Of a stretch of DNA of 64,000 nt, positions 1 to 9,226 are shown in pieces (the stretch's first letter is position 1; every line of letters starts with the position of its first letter). Below the pieces are notes generated by a model, which saw only the letters and a program-made list of their open reading frames with translations, searched no databases and had not been told where the DNA came from. The position numbers were made by a program, and so were the translations under genes. Source of the stretch: Aestuariibacter sp. A3R04 (GTDB lineage: Bacteria; Pseudomonadota; Gammaproteobacteria; Enterobacterales; Alteromonadaceae); the NCBI RefSeq assembly GCF_018860805.1, contig NZ_JAHKQR010000016.1:310001-374000 (forward strand), read 5' to 3'.

Positions 1-1476
1 GGTTACTACAGCACCATTGACCGCGACAACTTTGAAGATGGCGATGGCAACGAGGTGCTGGGAACCGCAGCAGATCAGGATATGCTGTTTGTAAAGGCCA
101 GCGGCAATATTACTGAGAACCAGTATCTGTCACTCAGTGTTGAGCAAAGGGATGAAGAAGGAGCATTCTCAGCCCACCCGAACTGGGTGGTACTTGAAGG
201 CGCAGCGTTATACCCGAGCGAAGCCGAGCGCGACACCTATGTGGCAAACTATCGTTTCGATCACAGCGCCATGGTGTTTCTGGAAGCCACAGCATATCAA
301 ACCACATCGTCTTTCCGCGGCGGCCGTTTCGACTGGCTGTCTGATATTGATACCTACGGCTTTGACGTAAGAAATACCAGCGAAATCACCAACCATGTAT
401 TTACCTATGGTATCGACTACCGCAGTGACGAAGTAGAAAGTGGCCCCGGTACCGGCGCGGTAGAAAACGCCGAAGAAGGCAGCGTACTGGGTATTTACGC
501 CCAGGCTCACAGCAACATCACACCAGAACTGCTACTAAGTTATGGGGTGCGATTCGATGATTTCGATTTCCAACAACGTATCTTGCTTGATGATTACTAC
601 GGTACGCCGGTTACCGATGAACCTGCTGGCTTAGATGACAACGAGCTAAGCTTTAACCTAGGTTTGGCGTATCAGTTGTCCGAAGCCTGGACACTGGGTG
701 TGGGTTACGCAGAGGCGGCTCGTGGTAAGCAAATTGGCGATGGGTTTACCATTGATTCATACCTGTATGACGGCGAAGATATTCCTGTGGTTGGGGATGA
801 TGTTGTACCCGAGACCGTCACCAATATTGAAGCCTCGTTAGAATACAGCGCCAACAACCTGAACGCTAAACTGAGCGCCTACGAGTCTACCATCGATGAT
901 GTGCTGTTCAGCGGATATGCGGGTAATTCCGTTTATAACAATATTGGCGATCTGGAATCGAGCGGCGTTGAGTTCAACCTTGGCTATCGCTGGGATTCTG
1001 TTGATGTGTATTTTGGCTACTCAAGTGTAGATGTTGAACTGTCTCCCCGGGAAGGTTTATACACCGTGCCTTACAGTACCATTGACATCAACGGCTATGA
1101 ATTTGTAGGGCTGGGTAACAGCCGTGGTGACACCTGGGTGCTGGGAGCAGACTACACGGTAACAGCGGATATCAGTGTGGGTATTAACGTCACCATGGTT
1201 GATGACATCAACATTGACACCTTGCATCAGGCGCTGGATAACGGCTGGACCGATTCTCTCTATAACCTTAATAAAGCCGACTACACTGTGGTAGATATTT
1301 ACGGCGAATGGGAGATCACTAATGCGCTCCGCGCCAATCTTGCGGTTACTAACCTGTTCGACGAAGCGTATATCGACCACTCCAGCGTGGGTGATTACAG
1401 CGAAGTCTTTCCTTCTGTAGTAGGCCCACAAGAGGCGGGGCGTGATATTCGCATATCACTGACTTACGATTTTTAA
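1..1476 (+). CDS. TonB-dependent siderophore-type receptor, C-terminal part
   Basis: The reading frame is open from the first base, so the N-terminus and plug domain lie outside the window and only about 490 residues of beta-barrel are visible. The protein has alternating aromatic strands typical of an outer-membrane barrel and ends in ...RISLTYDF, with the terminal Phe expected of barrel proteins recognised by the BAM complex. The stretch NLFDEAYIDHSS near the end resembles the conserved last strands of ferric-siderophore receptors (family knowledge). The following gene is a PepSY-associated membrane protein 22 bases downstream, a pairing common for iron-siderophore receptors. The substrate is therefore probably a ferric siderophore, but this is inference. 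The promoter and any Fur site are outside the window. Confidence 0.85.
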   Translation, partial: GYYSTIDRDNFEDGDGNEVLGTAADQDMLFVKASGNITENQYLSLSVEQRDEEGAFSAHPNWVVLEGAALYPSEAERDTYVANYRFDHSAMVFLEATAYQTTSSFRGGRFDWLSDIDTYGFDVRNTSEITNHVFTYGIDYRSDEVESGPGTGAVENAEEGSVLGIYAQAHSNITPELLLSYGVRFDDFDFQQRILLDDYYGTPVTDEPAGLDDNELSFNLGLAYQLSEAWTLGVGYAEAARGKQIGDGFTIDSYLYDGEDIPVVGDDVVPETVTNIEASLEYSANNLNAKLSAYESTIDDVLFSGYAGNSVYNNIGDLESSGVEFNLGYRWDSVDVYFGYSSVDVELSPREGLYTVPYSTIDINGYEFVGLGNSRGDTWVLGADYTVTADISVGINVTMVDDINIDTLHQALDNGWTDSLYNLNKADYTVVDIYGEWEITNALRANLAVTNLFDEAYIDHSSVGDYSEVFPSVVGPQEAGRDIRISLTYDF

Positions 1477-1498
1477 CCTTAGCCTTCATCGTTAGCTT

Positions 1499-2620
1499 AT
1501 GAATCGTACCTTAAGAAGGTGGGTCTTTTGGACCCACCTGTTTACCGGGCTAATTGCAAGTGTAGTTGTACTTGTTATGGCTTTCACCGGTCTGCTACTC
1601 ACTTATGAACGTCAGTTAAAAGAATTAAGTGAAATGGCATATTCACAAACCGTTTCCTACAAAAAAGCGCCTATAACAACAGATGCGGTAGTAGAAATAT
1701 TGCAGCAGCTTCACCCAACCGAACCCCATATTTATGTACGCCAAGTCAACCGAGAGGGCGCGGCCATACCAGCCTGGGCAGGCAAACACAGCTATCTCAT
1801 TCATCCCTATACTGGTGAAATATTGCGAGAAGGAGAAGGATTTGTAGAAGAAGCCTTCCACGTTATCACTGACCTTCACCGCTATCTGCTATTCCAGGGT
1901 GAATACCGTGGTATCGGCAAAACCATTACTGCCTACAGCAACCTTGCTTTGGTGTTTCTCGTGTTGTCAGGCTTGTATATTTGGCTTCCCAAGCGCTTTT
2001 CCCTGGCTTCCCTTAAACAACAATTGACCCTTCGCGACAAATACACAAACAAACATCACAGGCGCAGACACTGGCACTTTGTGTTCGGTATGTGGTCGTT
2101 ACCAGCGTTGTTTGTTATTGCACTTACCGCCACGCTGTTTCATTTTCAATGGGCAAACCAACTGCTCTACGGTTTCTTTGGCGAGGCCATACCCGAAAGG
2201 GAGAAACCTGAGATGGTGGAGACGTTAGATGCCGATAGTGTTAAGTACCATCAATTACTCGATATAGCCATAGCCCACGCTAACGACAATGGTTACGAAG
2301 ACTGGTATTCAATATGGATGGAAATTGGCAAGCACGAAGGAGAAGCGCGGTTTTATATTGATAAGAGTATTGGTCATCGCCAGGAACTGGCATATTCCCT
2401 TTACGTTGACACCCGTAGCGCAGATATTGTCAGGGAACTGAGAAAAGCAGACTGGTCGCCGGGCAATCAGGCTTGGGGGACGTCGCGCTTTCTTCATACC
2501 GGTGAGTATTTTGGCTTCATTGGGCAAACCCTCGCAGGCCTTGCCAGCTTACTGTGTTGTATATTGGTTTACACGGGCACATTGTTGGGAATAAAGCGCT
2601 TAATGGGCAGGGCTCCCTAA
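1499..2620 (+). CDS. PepSY-associated transmembrane protein (PiuB-like)
   Basis: A 373-residue inner-membrane protein with an N-terminal membrane segment (about residues 10-33, after the RRWVFWTHLFTG motif), a periplasmic PepSY-like loop containing HPYTGEILREGEG, a middle segment around 140-165, one around 195-215 after HRRRHWHFVFG, and a last one near 345-365. This is the layout of the PepSY_TM (PF03929) family, which accompanies siderophore receptors and is thought to help reduce ferric siderophores in the periplasm. It follows the TonB receptor by 22 bases and is probably cotranscribed with it. No clear Shine-Dalgarno sequence precedes the ATG, so translational coupling is possible. It ends 6 bases from the convergent histidine kinase gene. 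Confidence 0.85.
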   Translation: MNRTLRRWVFWTHLFTGLIASVVVLVMAFTGLLLTYERQLKELSEMAYSQTVSYKKAPITTDAVVEILQQLHPTEPHIYVRQVNREGAAIPAWAGKHSYLIHPYTGEILREGEGFVEEAFHVITDLHRYLLFQGEYRGIGKTITAYSNLALVFLVLSGLYIWLPKRFSLASLKQQLTLRDKYTNKHHRRRHWHFVFGMWSLPALFVIALTATLFHFQWANQLLYGFFGEAIPEREKPEMVETLDADSVKYHQLLDIAIAHANDNGYEDWYSIWMEIGKHEGEARFYIDKSIGHRQELAYSLYVDTRSADIVRELRKADWSPGNQAWGTSRFLHTGEYFGFIGQTLAGLASLLCCILVYTGTLLGIKRLMGRAP

Positions 2621-2626
2621 AGCGGT

Positions 2627-4015
2627 TTAACTTGCCTTACTTTCACGGAGAAGGGTAATGCTTACTTCTAATCCGGATGATACATCCTGTGCTTCGTGTT
2701 TGTTTCTGGCGAGAATACTGCCGCCAATGGCTTCAATTTGTCGTTTGGCTAACGCTAAGCCTAATCCAAATCCCGAACGCTTTGTTGCATGGACATAATT
2801 GCTAGCAGCACGGGCTGTGTCCACCCGAAAGAAGGGTTCAAAAATGGCGCTTAACATCGACTCAGGTACCCCGTTGCCTTCGTCGGCAATCACAATTTGG
2901 TACTGATTATTTTCGTCTGTCAGAGTGAGTGTTACTTTGCCTTTCTCCGGGGTATGGCGAAGAGCATTGCGGAGGATGTTTTCCAGGGCTTGCCCCAACG
3001 CGAGCTGACTGCTTTTCACAATGACAGCCTGATCAGGCGTGATACTTTCCAGTACTCTGTCCGGGTATTCAAACCTGGCGTCATCACATATCACATTGAT
3101 TAACTCAACCAGGTCGAAGTCATCAGTATTCAACCGGGGGGATTCCGTACTCAGCCAGGCGAAAGTCAGGGTGTCTTCCACCAACTCCCGCATGGTACCC
3201 GCTTCATAACGCAATCGATTTAACGCTTGTTCCCGCTGCATGTCTTGTTCGACAAAATCAATAGCCATATCCATTCGCGCCAACGGCGTTCGCAATTCGT
3301 GAGACAAATCCGCTAGCAAACTACGTTGATTGTAAATAAGACTACTTGTTCTTTCTGCCATGTTATCGAAGGTTTTAGCAAGAGCCGTAAGCTCGTCATT
3401 GCGCTTTGACATTGTCACTGCAGCCCGGGCATCAAGGTTGCCATCGGTAAATTCCCTGGTGGCTTTTTCCAGCTGTTTTAGAGGAGTCATAACACGGCGG
3501 TACAGCATAAAACTAAGCACACTCAAGATGATTAAGGGCAATGCGATTTGCAAGGCCAAACGGGTAATCAATAGCAGTGAGCCCGGCCGCATGCGTTGGG
3601 GCAACTGAATGAGGAAGTGGGTGTGCTCATCGACAAACGGCACTTCCATTACCGGGTTTTCGGCAAAGTAAAGGTGCACCTTCCACTCCGGGCTGCGCCC
3701 CAATTGAAAGCGCTCGGTATAATCGTCCAACAACCGGGTATTCGCAAACGCGGTCATTTGCGAATTGACCACAGCAACCCAGGTGTCTTCCTCTTCTTTA
3801 ATATGTTCGAGGTAAGCGGCGAGTGCGCCTTCACCTTCGTGTAAATAAATGTACTCCGCCCGCTTGCCATAGGCATAAAGTTCTTCCTGATGGGCGTCAT
3901 CAATGAAACTCATGCTGGTTTCAGTGTGATTAGTGAGCCACGCAATAGCCCAAAACAAGAGAACCGTACCTACAGCAATAAACGCACAAAGCTGCCACAG
4001 CAATTTATTTTTCAT
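2627..4015 (-). CDS. sensor histidine kinase
   Basis: A 462-residue membrane kinase. The start is taken at ATG 4015 (MKNKLLWQ), because this gives a clean N-terminal membrane segment (residues 7-28) and overlaps the preceding response regulator gene by 11 bases; the frame extends further upstream but only through regulator sequence. A periplasmic loop of roughly 130 residues is followed by a second membrane segment, a HAMP linker, the dimerisation/phosphoacceptor box LSHELRTPLARMD, the N-box ENILRNALRHTPEKG, the G1 box IADEGNGVPES and the G2 box GFGLGLALAKRQ. All kinase motifs are intact. It forms a pair with the regulator at 4005-4700. Its proximity to a siderophore receptor and to a GH115 gene does not settle the signal. 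Confidence 0.93.
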   Translation of the reverse strand: MKNKLLWQLCAFIAVGTVLLFWAIAWLTNHTETSMSFIDDAHQEELYAYGKRAEYIYLHEGEGALAAYLEHIKEEEDTWVAVVNSQMTAFANTRLLDDYTERFQLGRSPEWKVHLYFAENPVMEVPFVDEHTHFLIQLPQRMRPGSLLLITRLALQIALPLIILSVLSFMLYRRVMTPLKQLEKATREFTDGNLDARAAVTMSKRNDELTALAKTFDNMAERTSSLIYNQRSLLADLSHELRTPLARMDMAIDFVEQDMQREQALNRLRYEAGTMRELVEDTLTFAWLSTESPRLNTDDFDLVELINVICDDARFEYPDRVLESITPDQAVIVKSSQLALGQALENILRNALRHTPEKGKVTLTLTDENNQYQIVIADEGNGVPESMLSAIFEPFFRVDTARAASNYVHATKRSGFGLGLALAKRQIEAIGGSILARNKHEAQDVSSGLEVSITLLRESKAS

Positions 4016-4700
4016 GAAAACAGTAGCCCTGGCCGTGAACGGTAACCATCCTTTCAGAGGGCATTCCTGCCTCCACAAGTTTTTTTCGCACTCTGGAAAG
4101 ATGCATATCCAGGCTTCTGTCATAGCGGGAAAAAGGTTTATTCAGCACGCTGTGGTAAAGAAACGCCTTACTCAGGGTTTCGCCTTTATTCTCCACCAAC
4201 ATCCACAACAGCTTGAACTGAATGGGTGTAAAATCTAACACCGTATTGTGGTAGCGGGTGAATTGCCCAATGCGGTTTAAGTACAAGGATCCCGTCGTAA
4301 TTTCACTTTTTTGCACGGTCACATCACTGGCCGACTTACTGCGACGCAACAAGGCATCAATGCGCAGCATCATCTCAGTAAAATTAAAGGGCTTGGGCAG
4401 GTAATCGTCGGCGCCCTTTCGATAGCCTTCAATGCGCTCTTGCTCTGCGCCAGACGCGGTAATCATCATTACCGGCGTTTGCTTTACCTGACGCAACTGA
4501 TTTAACAGCGACAGGCCGTTTAAAGAAGGAAGCAGGATATCGAGCAAAACCAGATCGAAATTGACTTCAAGCACAGCTTCAAGCCCCGCGTTTCCATCGT
4601 ACTCCTGGCGGGTTTGAATGCCTCTTGATTGCAACAGTTGAGCGATTTGATCACTTAACGTGACATCGTCTTCAACAATAAGAATTTGGGTTTTACTCAT
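4005..4700 (-). CDS. OmpR-family response regulator
   Basis: A 231-residue regulator with an N-terminal receiver (EDD acidic pocket near residues 9-12, phosphoacceptor Asp in LVLLDILLPS near residue 53, conserved Thr/Ser and Lys in the TASG and KPF motifs) and a C-terminal winged helix (SRYDRSLDMHLSRVRKKL, then VTVHGQGYCF). It is the first gene of the pair with the kinase, whose ATG lies inside its last codons. A 13-base perfect inverted repeat begins 7 bases upstream of the start codon, and the sequence immediately before the ATG (CTCTTTCCCT on the coding strand) contains no Shine-Dalgarno sequence. Autoregulation at that repeat is a reasonable guess. Confidence 0.93.
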   Translation of the reverse strand: MSKTQILIVEDDVTLSDQIAQLLQSRGIQTRQEYDGNAGLEAVLEVNFDLVLLDILLPSLNGLSLLNQLRQVKQTPVMMITASGAEQERIEGYRKGADDYLPKPFNFTEMMLRIDALLRRSKSASDVTVQKSEITTGSLYLNRIGQFTRYHNTVLDFTPIQFKLLWMLVENKGETLSKAFLYHSVLNKPFSRYDRSLDMHLSRVRKKLVEAGMPSERMVTVHGQGYCFHEK

Positions 4701-4707
4701 AGGGAAA

Positions 4708-4747
4708 GAGAACGGTTATTTAAAACATCTTAATAATAACCGTTCTC
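4708..4747. promoter_or_regulatory. 13-bp perfect inverted repeat upstream of response regulator
   Basis: GAGAACGGTTATT (4708-4720) and AATAACCGTTCTC (4735-4747) are perfect reverse complements separated by 14 AT-rich bases. The element sits between the terminator of the GH115 gene and the regulator start codon, so it most likely covers the regulator's promoter. There is no following T-run, so an operator is more likely than a terminator. Which protein binds is unknown. Confidence 0.5.
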
Positions 4748-4779
4748 ATTTACAAGTTTTATATGAACAGGTGCCAGGC

Positions 4780-4811
4780 GAAAAGAGCCCGATGGTGGAA
4801 GCTCATCGGGC
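4780..4811 (-). terminator. Rho-independent terminator of the GH115 gene
   Basis: Read on the minus strand, GCCCGATG and CATCGGGC (4804-4811 and 4787-4794) form an 8-bp GC-rich stem with a 9-base loop, followed directly by TCTTTTCG. It lies 5 bases past the GH115 stop codon and separates that gene from the response regulator downstream. Confidence 0.8.
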
Positions 4812-4815
4812 GAAT

Positions 4816-7800
4816 TCACTCATGCGAGGATTTGAGCTCTCGTGCCAGGGCCGGGGAATAGGTTGCTTCCGGGAAGCGATAGCTGTGTTTCCAGCCACCG
4901 AGATCAAGCAACATGCTGTCAAGCATAACGCCAGGGTCGATCATGCGAACACTGATGGTGTGCTGGCCAGGTTTGGCAATGGTTACCGGCACACTAACCA
5001 CGGCTGCATTTTTCAACACATTCTGTTTCCACTTATCACTGCGCCCTATTGTCTTAAAACTCAGCGTTTGATAGGCACCGCCGTCCACCGACACTGCCAC
5101 ACGCACACCTTGCTGTTCGTACATAGGATGGGTAGGAATGGCCTGCACGTGCAGCATTGCCTCACCAGCGTTAAACGTATAAACCTGATATTGCAACTCA
5201 GCGCCTGCTCCCGGGGCTGCGACGCTGGTTTGATAAGGACCTGCAAGCATAACGCTATCGTCATAGCCAAAGTCGTTTATGCGCTGCCACCGGCTACTGA
5301 CAGTATCTGTTTTCCCCTGATAATCACCTGCCCGAAGCGATACATAGCCCATGTCTTCCACGTAGCCCCTGAAGCTGTGCATGGCCGGGAGCCTGGGGTG
5401 ATACGCCGACACACCAATGTGCCTGGCCTGCTTACCAACGGTTAACTCGATGGCACCCGTTACTTTATAAGAAGGTGGAATAAGCTGATGGTCGTGACCC
5501 AGAGGTGGCTCTTTTTCTGCTTTTCCGTAGGGGACATGATCCCAGTCAAGCGTTATCCAAATGCGCTTTGTCGGTTGTTCAGGCGTTAAATCGCCCTGGG
5601 TTTCTGAAAAGCGTATCCACGGTTTATTGGCGGTTAACTGCCACTTTTGCGGCTTATCGCTGTTTAGCGACAAATCCATGTAGTGGCGTTTTCTGCTAAA
5701 GACATTAAACAAGGGCAGCGAATCGGCATGACTGTTCGTAATGACGTTGTTTACCGGCATATCGAACCCTTCAAGCACCACAGTAACCGGCTCGTTACGC
5801 AATACCGGCACAGCATTTGACGGCAGGTCGAATACCGGCAAATTTCGCGGTGAAGGCGACATCATATGCTGCCATTTACCGTTTGCCAGTGCGTTGTTGT
5901 AATAGTCAGTCTGAGACCGGATAACCTTATGCGATTCCCGCATTTTGTTAGCATACCAGTTGGCATCCCCCCTGCCCTGTGCCGCGGCAAACTGATTCTT
6001 CTGAAAATACAACCATTTCAAATTGTGATGCCCGGCCGCAATAATGGGGTAACCCGCCAATTGAAAAAACGCATCCCGCTGTTCCGCCGGGATTTGTGAA
6101 GCGAGTTCTTCCGTTTGTTCAATCAGGGCTTCCCACTGTTCGGCCCTGGCGAGGACCTCGTCGCCGTAATGGGTTTGCGTGAAGCTTGCTTTACCGGGAA
6201 GCGTGACGGGCTCTACCTGACTAAAGGCCATAAACTCCGGGCGGCGGGAAAACGACAACCGGTAGTAGTGTTTAAAAATACGGGTAAGTGCTTCGGCGGC
6301 GTCGCTGTTGATGTCACGGGCAAAATAGGCGGCCAATTGCCCGTATACCGCGTCACTTTTTGCAAACGCAGACATATTCCACCCCATATCCATAAACAGC
6401 TCGGTGGCATATTCGTGAGGTTTGATATCACCTGCGTTGAGGATCCACATATCCCGAGCCTGCATGGCGTATGCTTTGGAAATTTCACTCCACATCAGCA
6501 ACGGATGGGTAGAGTTCAGCCACAGATAGTCATGGGGCCGCCCCCAATAAGACGTGTGATAGTAAATACCGGCCCCCCCTTCGCGCTTTTGCTCCTGCGG
6601 ATTGCTCAGCTGGCGCAAATACCCATAGTTGTCGTCAGTCCACATCAGCGTAACGTCGTCGGGTACTTTCAAGCCATTCTGGTAGTAAGTCAGTACCTCT
6701 TTGTAGGGAATAAACACCTGAGGGATCACGCTCGCGTCGCTTTGCAGCTGCGCAGATAAAATGCTGCGCTGATCTTTAAGTATTTGCTGCATCAATGCCA
6801 CTTGCCCGTTCATATCAGCCACTTCGGTGATAATGGGCGAGTCGTGTTCGCCGCGCATTCCCAACGTGTAGATACCTTCGTAGCCAGCGGTTTCCTGTAC
6901 CCTGCGTTGAAAAAACTGCTTAATGTTTTCGGCATTGTTGTCGTACCGGTATGCTCCGTATTTTTTGTTATCCCATTCACCGTTGATGTTCGACAGCATG
7001 GGTTCAGCATGAGACGTACCAATAACTATGGCGTATTCATCAGCCATTTCCTTGTTGCCGTCGATAAGATAGAAGGGCTTGGTGGTTTTGTGCATGGCAG
7101 GCCAAATGGTATTGGCCCTTAAGCGCAACAATAGCTCGTAAATGCGGGCATAGGTTTTTGGCCCCATATCACCGACTTCAGGCTCATAGGTTTTTGCTGC
7201 CCATATTTGCAGCCCCCAGTCTTCGTCATTTAAAAATATACCGCGATACTTCACCGATGGCGTGTCGGAGATGCGCGGTGTAATGTCTGTTACCAGAGGA
7301 AATTGTTTCTTCGGCGTTACATCGGCCCACCAAACCCATGGCGAAACCCCTATCGCCCGGGACAAAGACAGTAAACCGTAAGCCGTTCCACGGCGATCGC
7401 TTCCCGCAACCAGAATGGTGTGCCCGCCACTGTTCTCAACTACTGCAATTTGGTACGTTTCCCAGGCACTCGTCAGCGCCCGTTTGTTCAGCGTACCATT
7501 GCGAAAGTAAGGAGCCAGCTGCTCACTTTGTCCGACAGTACCGGCAACGATGTGAGTGGCTCCCTGACTGGCCTGACTCCCAAAGTGATATAGCAGGCTG
7601 GGTTTAACCCCTGCTACAGCTTCAATATCTCTAATCAACATATTAGCGGCGTGGTGAATCACAGGAACACTGTTTTTGTCTATTACCACACTAACGGTTT
7701 GCTTGTTGTCTACTAAGGTTACTGGTGCAGATAACGCCAAAGAAGAAAATGCGAATGCCAGCAGGCAAAACGGGGTAAGCAAGGCTGTTTTTATCATCAT
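4816..7800 (-). CDS. GH115 family xylan alpha-1,2-glucuronidase
   Basis: A secreted 994-residue protein matching GH115, enzymes that remove (4-O-methyl-)glucuronic acid side chains from glucuronoxylan. The recognisable part is the catalytic region with YRGIFLNDEDWGLQ, LLRLRANTIWPAMHK, GMRGEHDSP, LMWTDDNYGYLRQL and the terminal beta-sandwich modules around MHSFRGYVEDMGYVSL typical of GH115. ATG 7800 is chosen because AAGAGG lies 7 bases upstream and the following residues (MMIKTALLTPFCLLAFAFSSLALSA) form a signal peptide; the frame is open further upstream but without a ribosome site. It lies 70 bases after uxuA and is probably in the same operon, which fits glucuronate release followed by catabolism. 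A strong terminator follows. Confidence 0.9.
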   Translation of the reverse strand: MMIKTALLTPFCLLAFAFSSLALSAPVTLVDNKQTVSVVIDKNSVPVIHHAANMLIRDIEAVAGVKPSLLYHFGSQASQGATHIVAGTVGQSEQLAPYFRNGTLNKRALTSAWETYQIAVVENSGGHTILVAGSDRRGTAYGLLSLSRAIGVSPWVWWADVTPKKQFPLVTDITPRISDTPSVKYRGIFLNDEDWGLQIWAAKTYEPEVGDMGPKTYARIYELLLRLRANTIWPAMHKTTKPFYLIDGNKEMADEYAIVIGTSHAEPMLSNINGEWDNKKYGAYRYDNNAENIKQFFQRRVQETAGYEGIYTLGMRGEHDSPIITEVADMNGQVALMQQILKDQRSILSAQLQSDASVIPQVFIPYKEVLTYYQNGLKVPDDVTLMWTDDNYGYLRQLSNPQEQKREGGAGIYYHTSYWGRPHDYLWLNSTHPLLMWSEISKAYAMQARDMWILNAGDIKPHEYATELFMDMGWNMSAFAKSDAVYGQLAAYFARDINSDAAEALTRIFKHYYRLSFSRRPEFMAFSQVEPVTLPGKASFTQTHYGDEVLARAEQWEALIEQTEELASQIPAEQRDAFFQLAGYPIIAAGHHNLKWLYFQKNQFAAAQGRGDANWYANKMRESHKVIRSQTDYYNNALANGKWQHMMSPSPRNLPVFDLPSNAVPVLRNEPVTVVLEGFDMPVNNVITNSHADSLPLFNVFSRKRHYMDLSLNSDKPQKWQLTANKPWIRFSETQGDLTPEQPTKRIWITLDWDHVPYGKAEKEPPLGHDHQLIPPSYKVTGAIELTVGKQARHIGVSAYHPRLPAMHSFRGYVEDMGYVSLRAGDYQGKTDTVSSRWQRINDFGYDDSVMLAGPYQTSVAAPGAGAELQYQVYTFNAGEAMLHVQAIPTHPMYEQQGVRVAVSVDGGAYQTLSFKTIGRSDKWKQNVLKNAAVVSVPVTIAKPGQHTISVRMIDPGVMLDSMLLDLGGWKHSYRFPEATYSPALARELKSSHE

Positions 7801-7870
7801 GGCCTGACCTCTTGATAGAAAAAACAAAGGCGATAACACTGCAGTTACCGCCCCGGGGATAGCGATATTG

Positions 7871-9040
7871 TTAAGACTTTGCCGACATATATGATACTGC
7901 ACAGATAAGCCCTCGGAGCTCTGCCAGACCTTTTAGGCGCCCCAGGTACGAATAGCCTGGCTTGATGTCTTCCCGATCCTGCTCGTCGGCAAGCAGGTGG
8001 CCGTGGTCCGGGCGCATGGGGATCTGACATCCCAGTGACGACTCACAACCCAGCAGCGCCTGCACCAGCCCAACCATATCGTTATCGCCGTCTAAGTGCG
8101 CCGCTTCGTAAAACGACCCGTCTTCTTCCCGCTTGACGTTGCGCAAGTGTACGAAATAAATCCGATCGGAAAATTCGTTTACCATGGCTATCAGGTCGTT
8201 ATCGCCTCGGGCACCGTAAGAACCCGCGCACATGGTAAGACCGTTCGCAGGGCTTTTTACTGCTTCCAACAACTGACGAGCATCATTCTGCGTTGAAACG
8301 ACGCGGGGTAAGCCAAACAAAGAAAACGGTGGATCATCAGGATGAATACACATCTTCACTCCCGCCTCTTCCGCCACTGGAATGACCGCTTCGAGGAACG
8401 CATACAGGCTTTGTCGCAATCCCTGCTCCCCCAGATCTATAAATTGCTGTATGGTTGCCCGAATACTATCGCGGTCATAAGAGCCTTCACCGCCAGGTAA
8501 CCCGGCAATGATATTCTTTTCCAACATAGCGCGCTCTGCTTCCGACATTGCGTCAAAGCGGGCTTTTGCTTTTTCAAGCATTTCCGGCTTGTAGTCTTTT
8601 TCTGCGCCTTCCCGCTGCATAACGAAAACGTCGTAGGCAGCGAAATCAGAATATTCGAAACGAAGGGCATAACTTTTGTCTGGCAATTGATAGTTCAGGT
8701 TGGTCCGGGTCCAATCCACCACTGGCATAAAGTTATAGCACACCGTGGTAACGCCCGCTTTACCTGCATTCATCACCGACTGCTTGTAATTTTCAATCAA
8801 TTGTTTGTAATTGCCGGAACGACTTTTTATATCGTTGTGTACCGGGATACTCTCAATCACATCCCAGGCAAGGCCAGCCTCTTCAATCATTGCCTTGCGA
8901 GACTGAATTAAAGCAAGGGGCCACACTTCACCCGTAGGTACTTCATGCAAAGCACTCACAATACCCGTTGCCCCAGCTTGCTTAATTTTTTCAAGTGTTA
9001 TGCTATCGCCGGGTCCAAACCAGCGCCAAGTTTCAATCAT
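7871..9040 (-). CDS. uxuA: mannonate dehydratase
   Basis: A 389-residue cytoplasmic enzyme that dehydrates D-mannonate to 2-keto-3-deoxy-gluconate in the glucuronate pathway. The family is recognised from METWRWFGPGD at the N-terminus (here MIETWRWFGPGD), CIHPDDPPFSLFGLPR around residue 230, TMCAGSYGARGDNDL and the closing RPDHGHLLADEQD. ATG 9040 is preferred over an in-frame TTG six bases earlier, because AAAGGGG lies 6 bases before the ATG. The gene is divergent from a UxuR-like GntR regulator and is followed by the GH115 gene. Other hexuronate genes (uxaC, uxuB, kdgK) are not in the window. Confidence 0.96.
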   Translation of the reverse strand: MIETWRWFGPGDSITLEKIKQAGATGIVSALHEVPTGEVWPLALIQSRKAMIEEAGLAWDVIESIPVHNDIKSRSGNYKQLIENYKQSVMNAGKAGVTTVCYNFMPVVDWTRTNLNYQLPDKSYALRFEYSDFAAYDVFVMQREGAEKDYKPEMLEKAKARFDAMSEAERAMLEKNIIAGLPGGEGSYDRDSIRATIQQFIDLGEQGLRQSLYAFLEAVIPVAEEAGVKMCIHPDDPPFSLFGLPRVVSTQNDARQLLEAVKSPANGLTMCAGSYGARGDNDLIAMVNEFSDRIYFVHLRNVKREEDGSFYEAAHLDGDNDMVGLVQALLGCESSLGCQIPMRPDHGHLLADEQDREDIKPGYSYLGRLKGLAELRGLICAVSYMSAKS

Positions 9041-9114
9041 TTGCAACCCCTTTGGTCATGCCAATTAATTTAATATTAAGTTAATTTCGTGAAGATAACA
9101 AATCATAATCCACT

Positions 9115-9127
9115 TTGGCCTTACCAA
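9115..9127. promoter_or_regulatory. candidate GntR (UxuR-like) operator TTGGCCTTACCAA
   Basis: TTGG-N5-CCAA lies in the divergent gap between uxuA and the GntR gene. The same spacing and arms recur near the second GntR gene at 30102-30114 and, with one mismatch, at 29882-29894. Known UxuR/ExuR sites have the related form TTGGTATACCAA (established knowledge), so binding by one or both GntR proteins here is plausible. Confidence 0.5.
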
Positions 9128-9226
9128 TAGAATTTACAATAGTAAAATCATACCTATTCACTTCCACTCGTTGCCTATACGGGGGATTGCACGTAAACTT
9201 TACGCTGGTTTGGAACGAGAAGAATC

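Noticed and set aside
4660..5445. 261-codon open frame on the plus strand
   Set aside because: It lies opposite the response regulator start, the terminator and the GH115 C-terminus, has no ribosome site and has no protein-like composition.
6115..6759. 214-codon plus-strand open frame
   Set aside because: It is fully inside the GH115 gene on the opposite strand and is explained as a codon-bias shadow.
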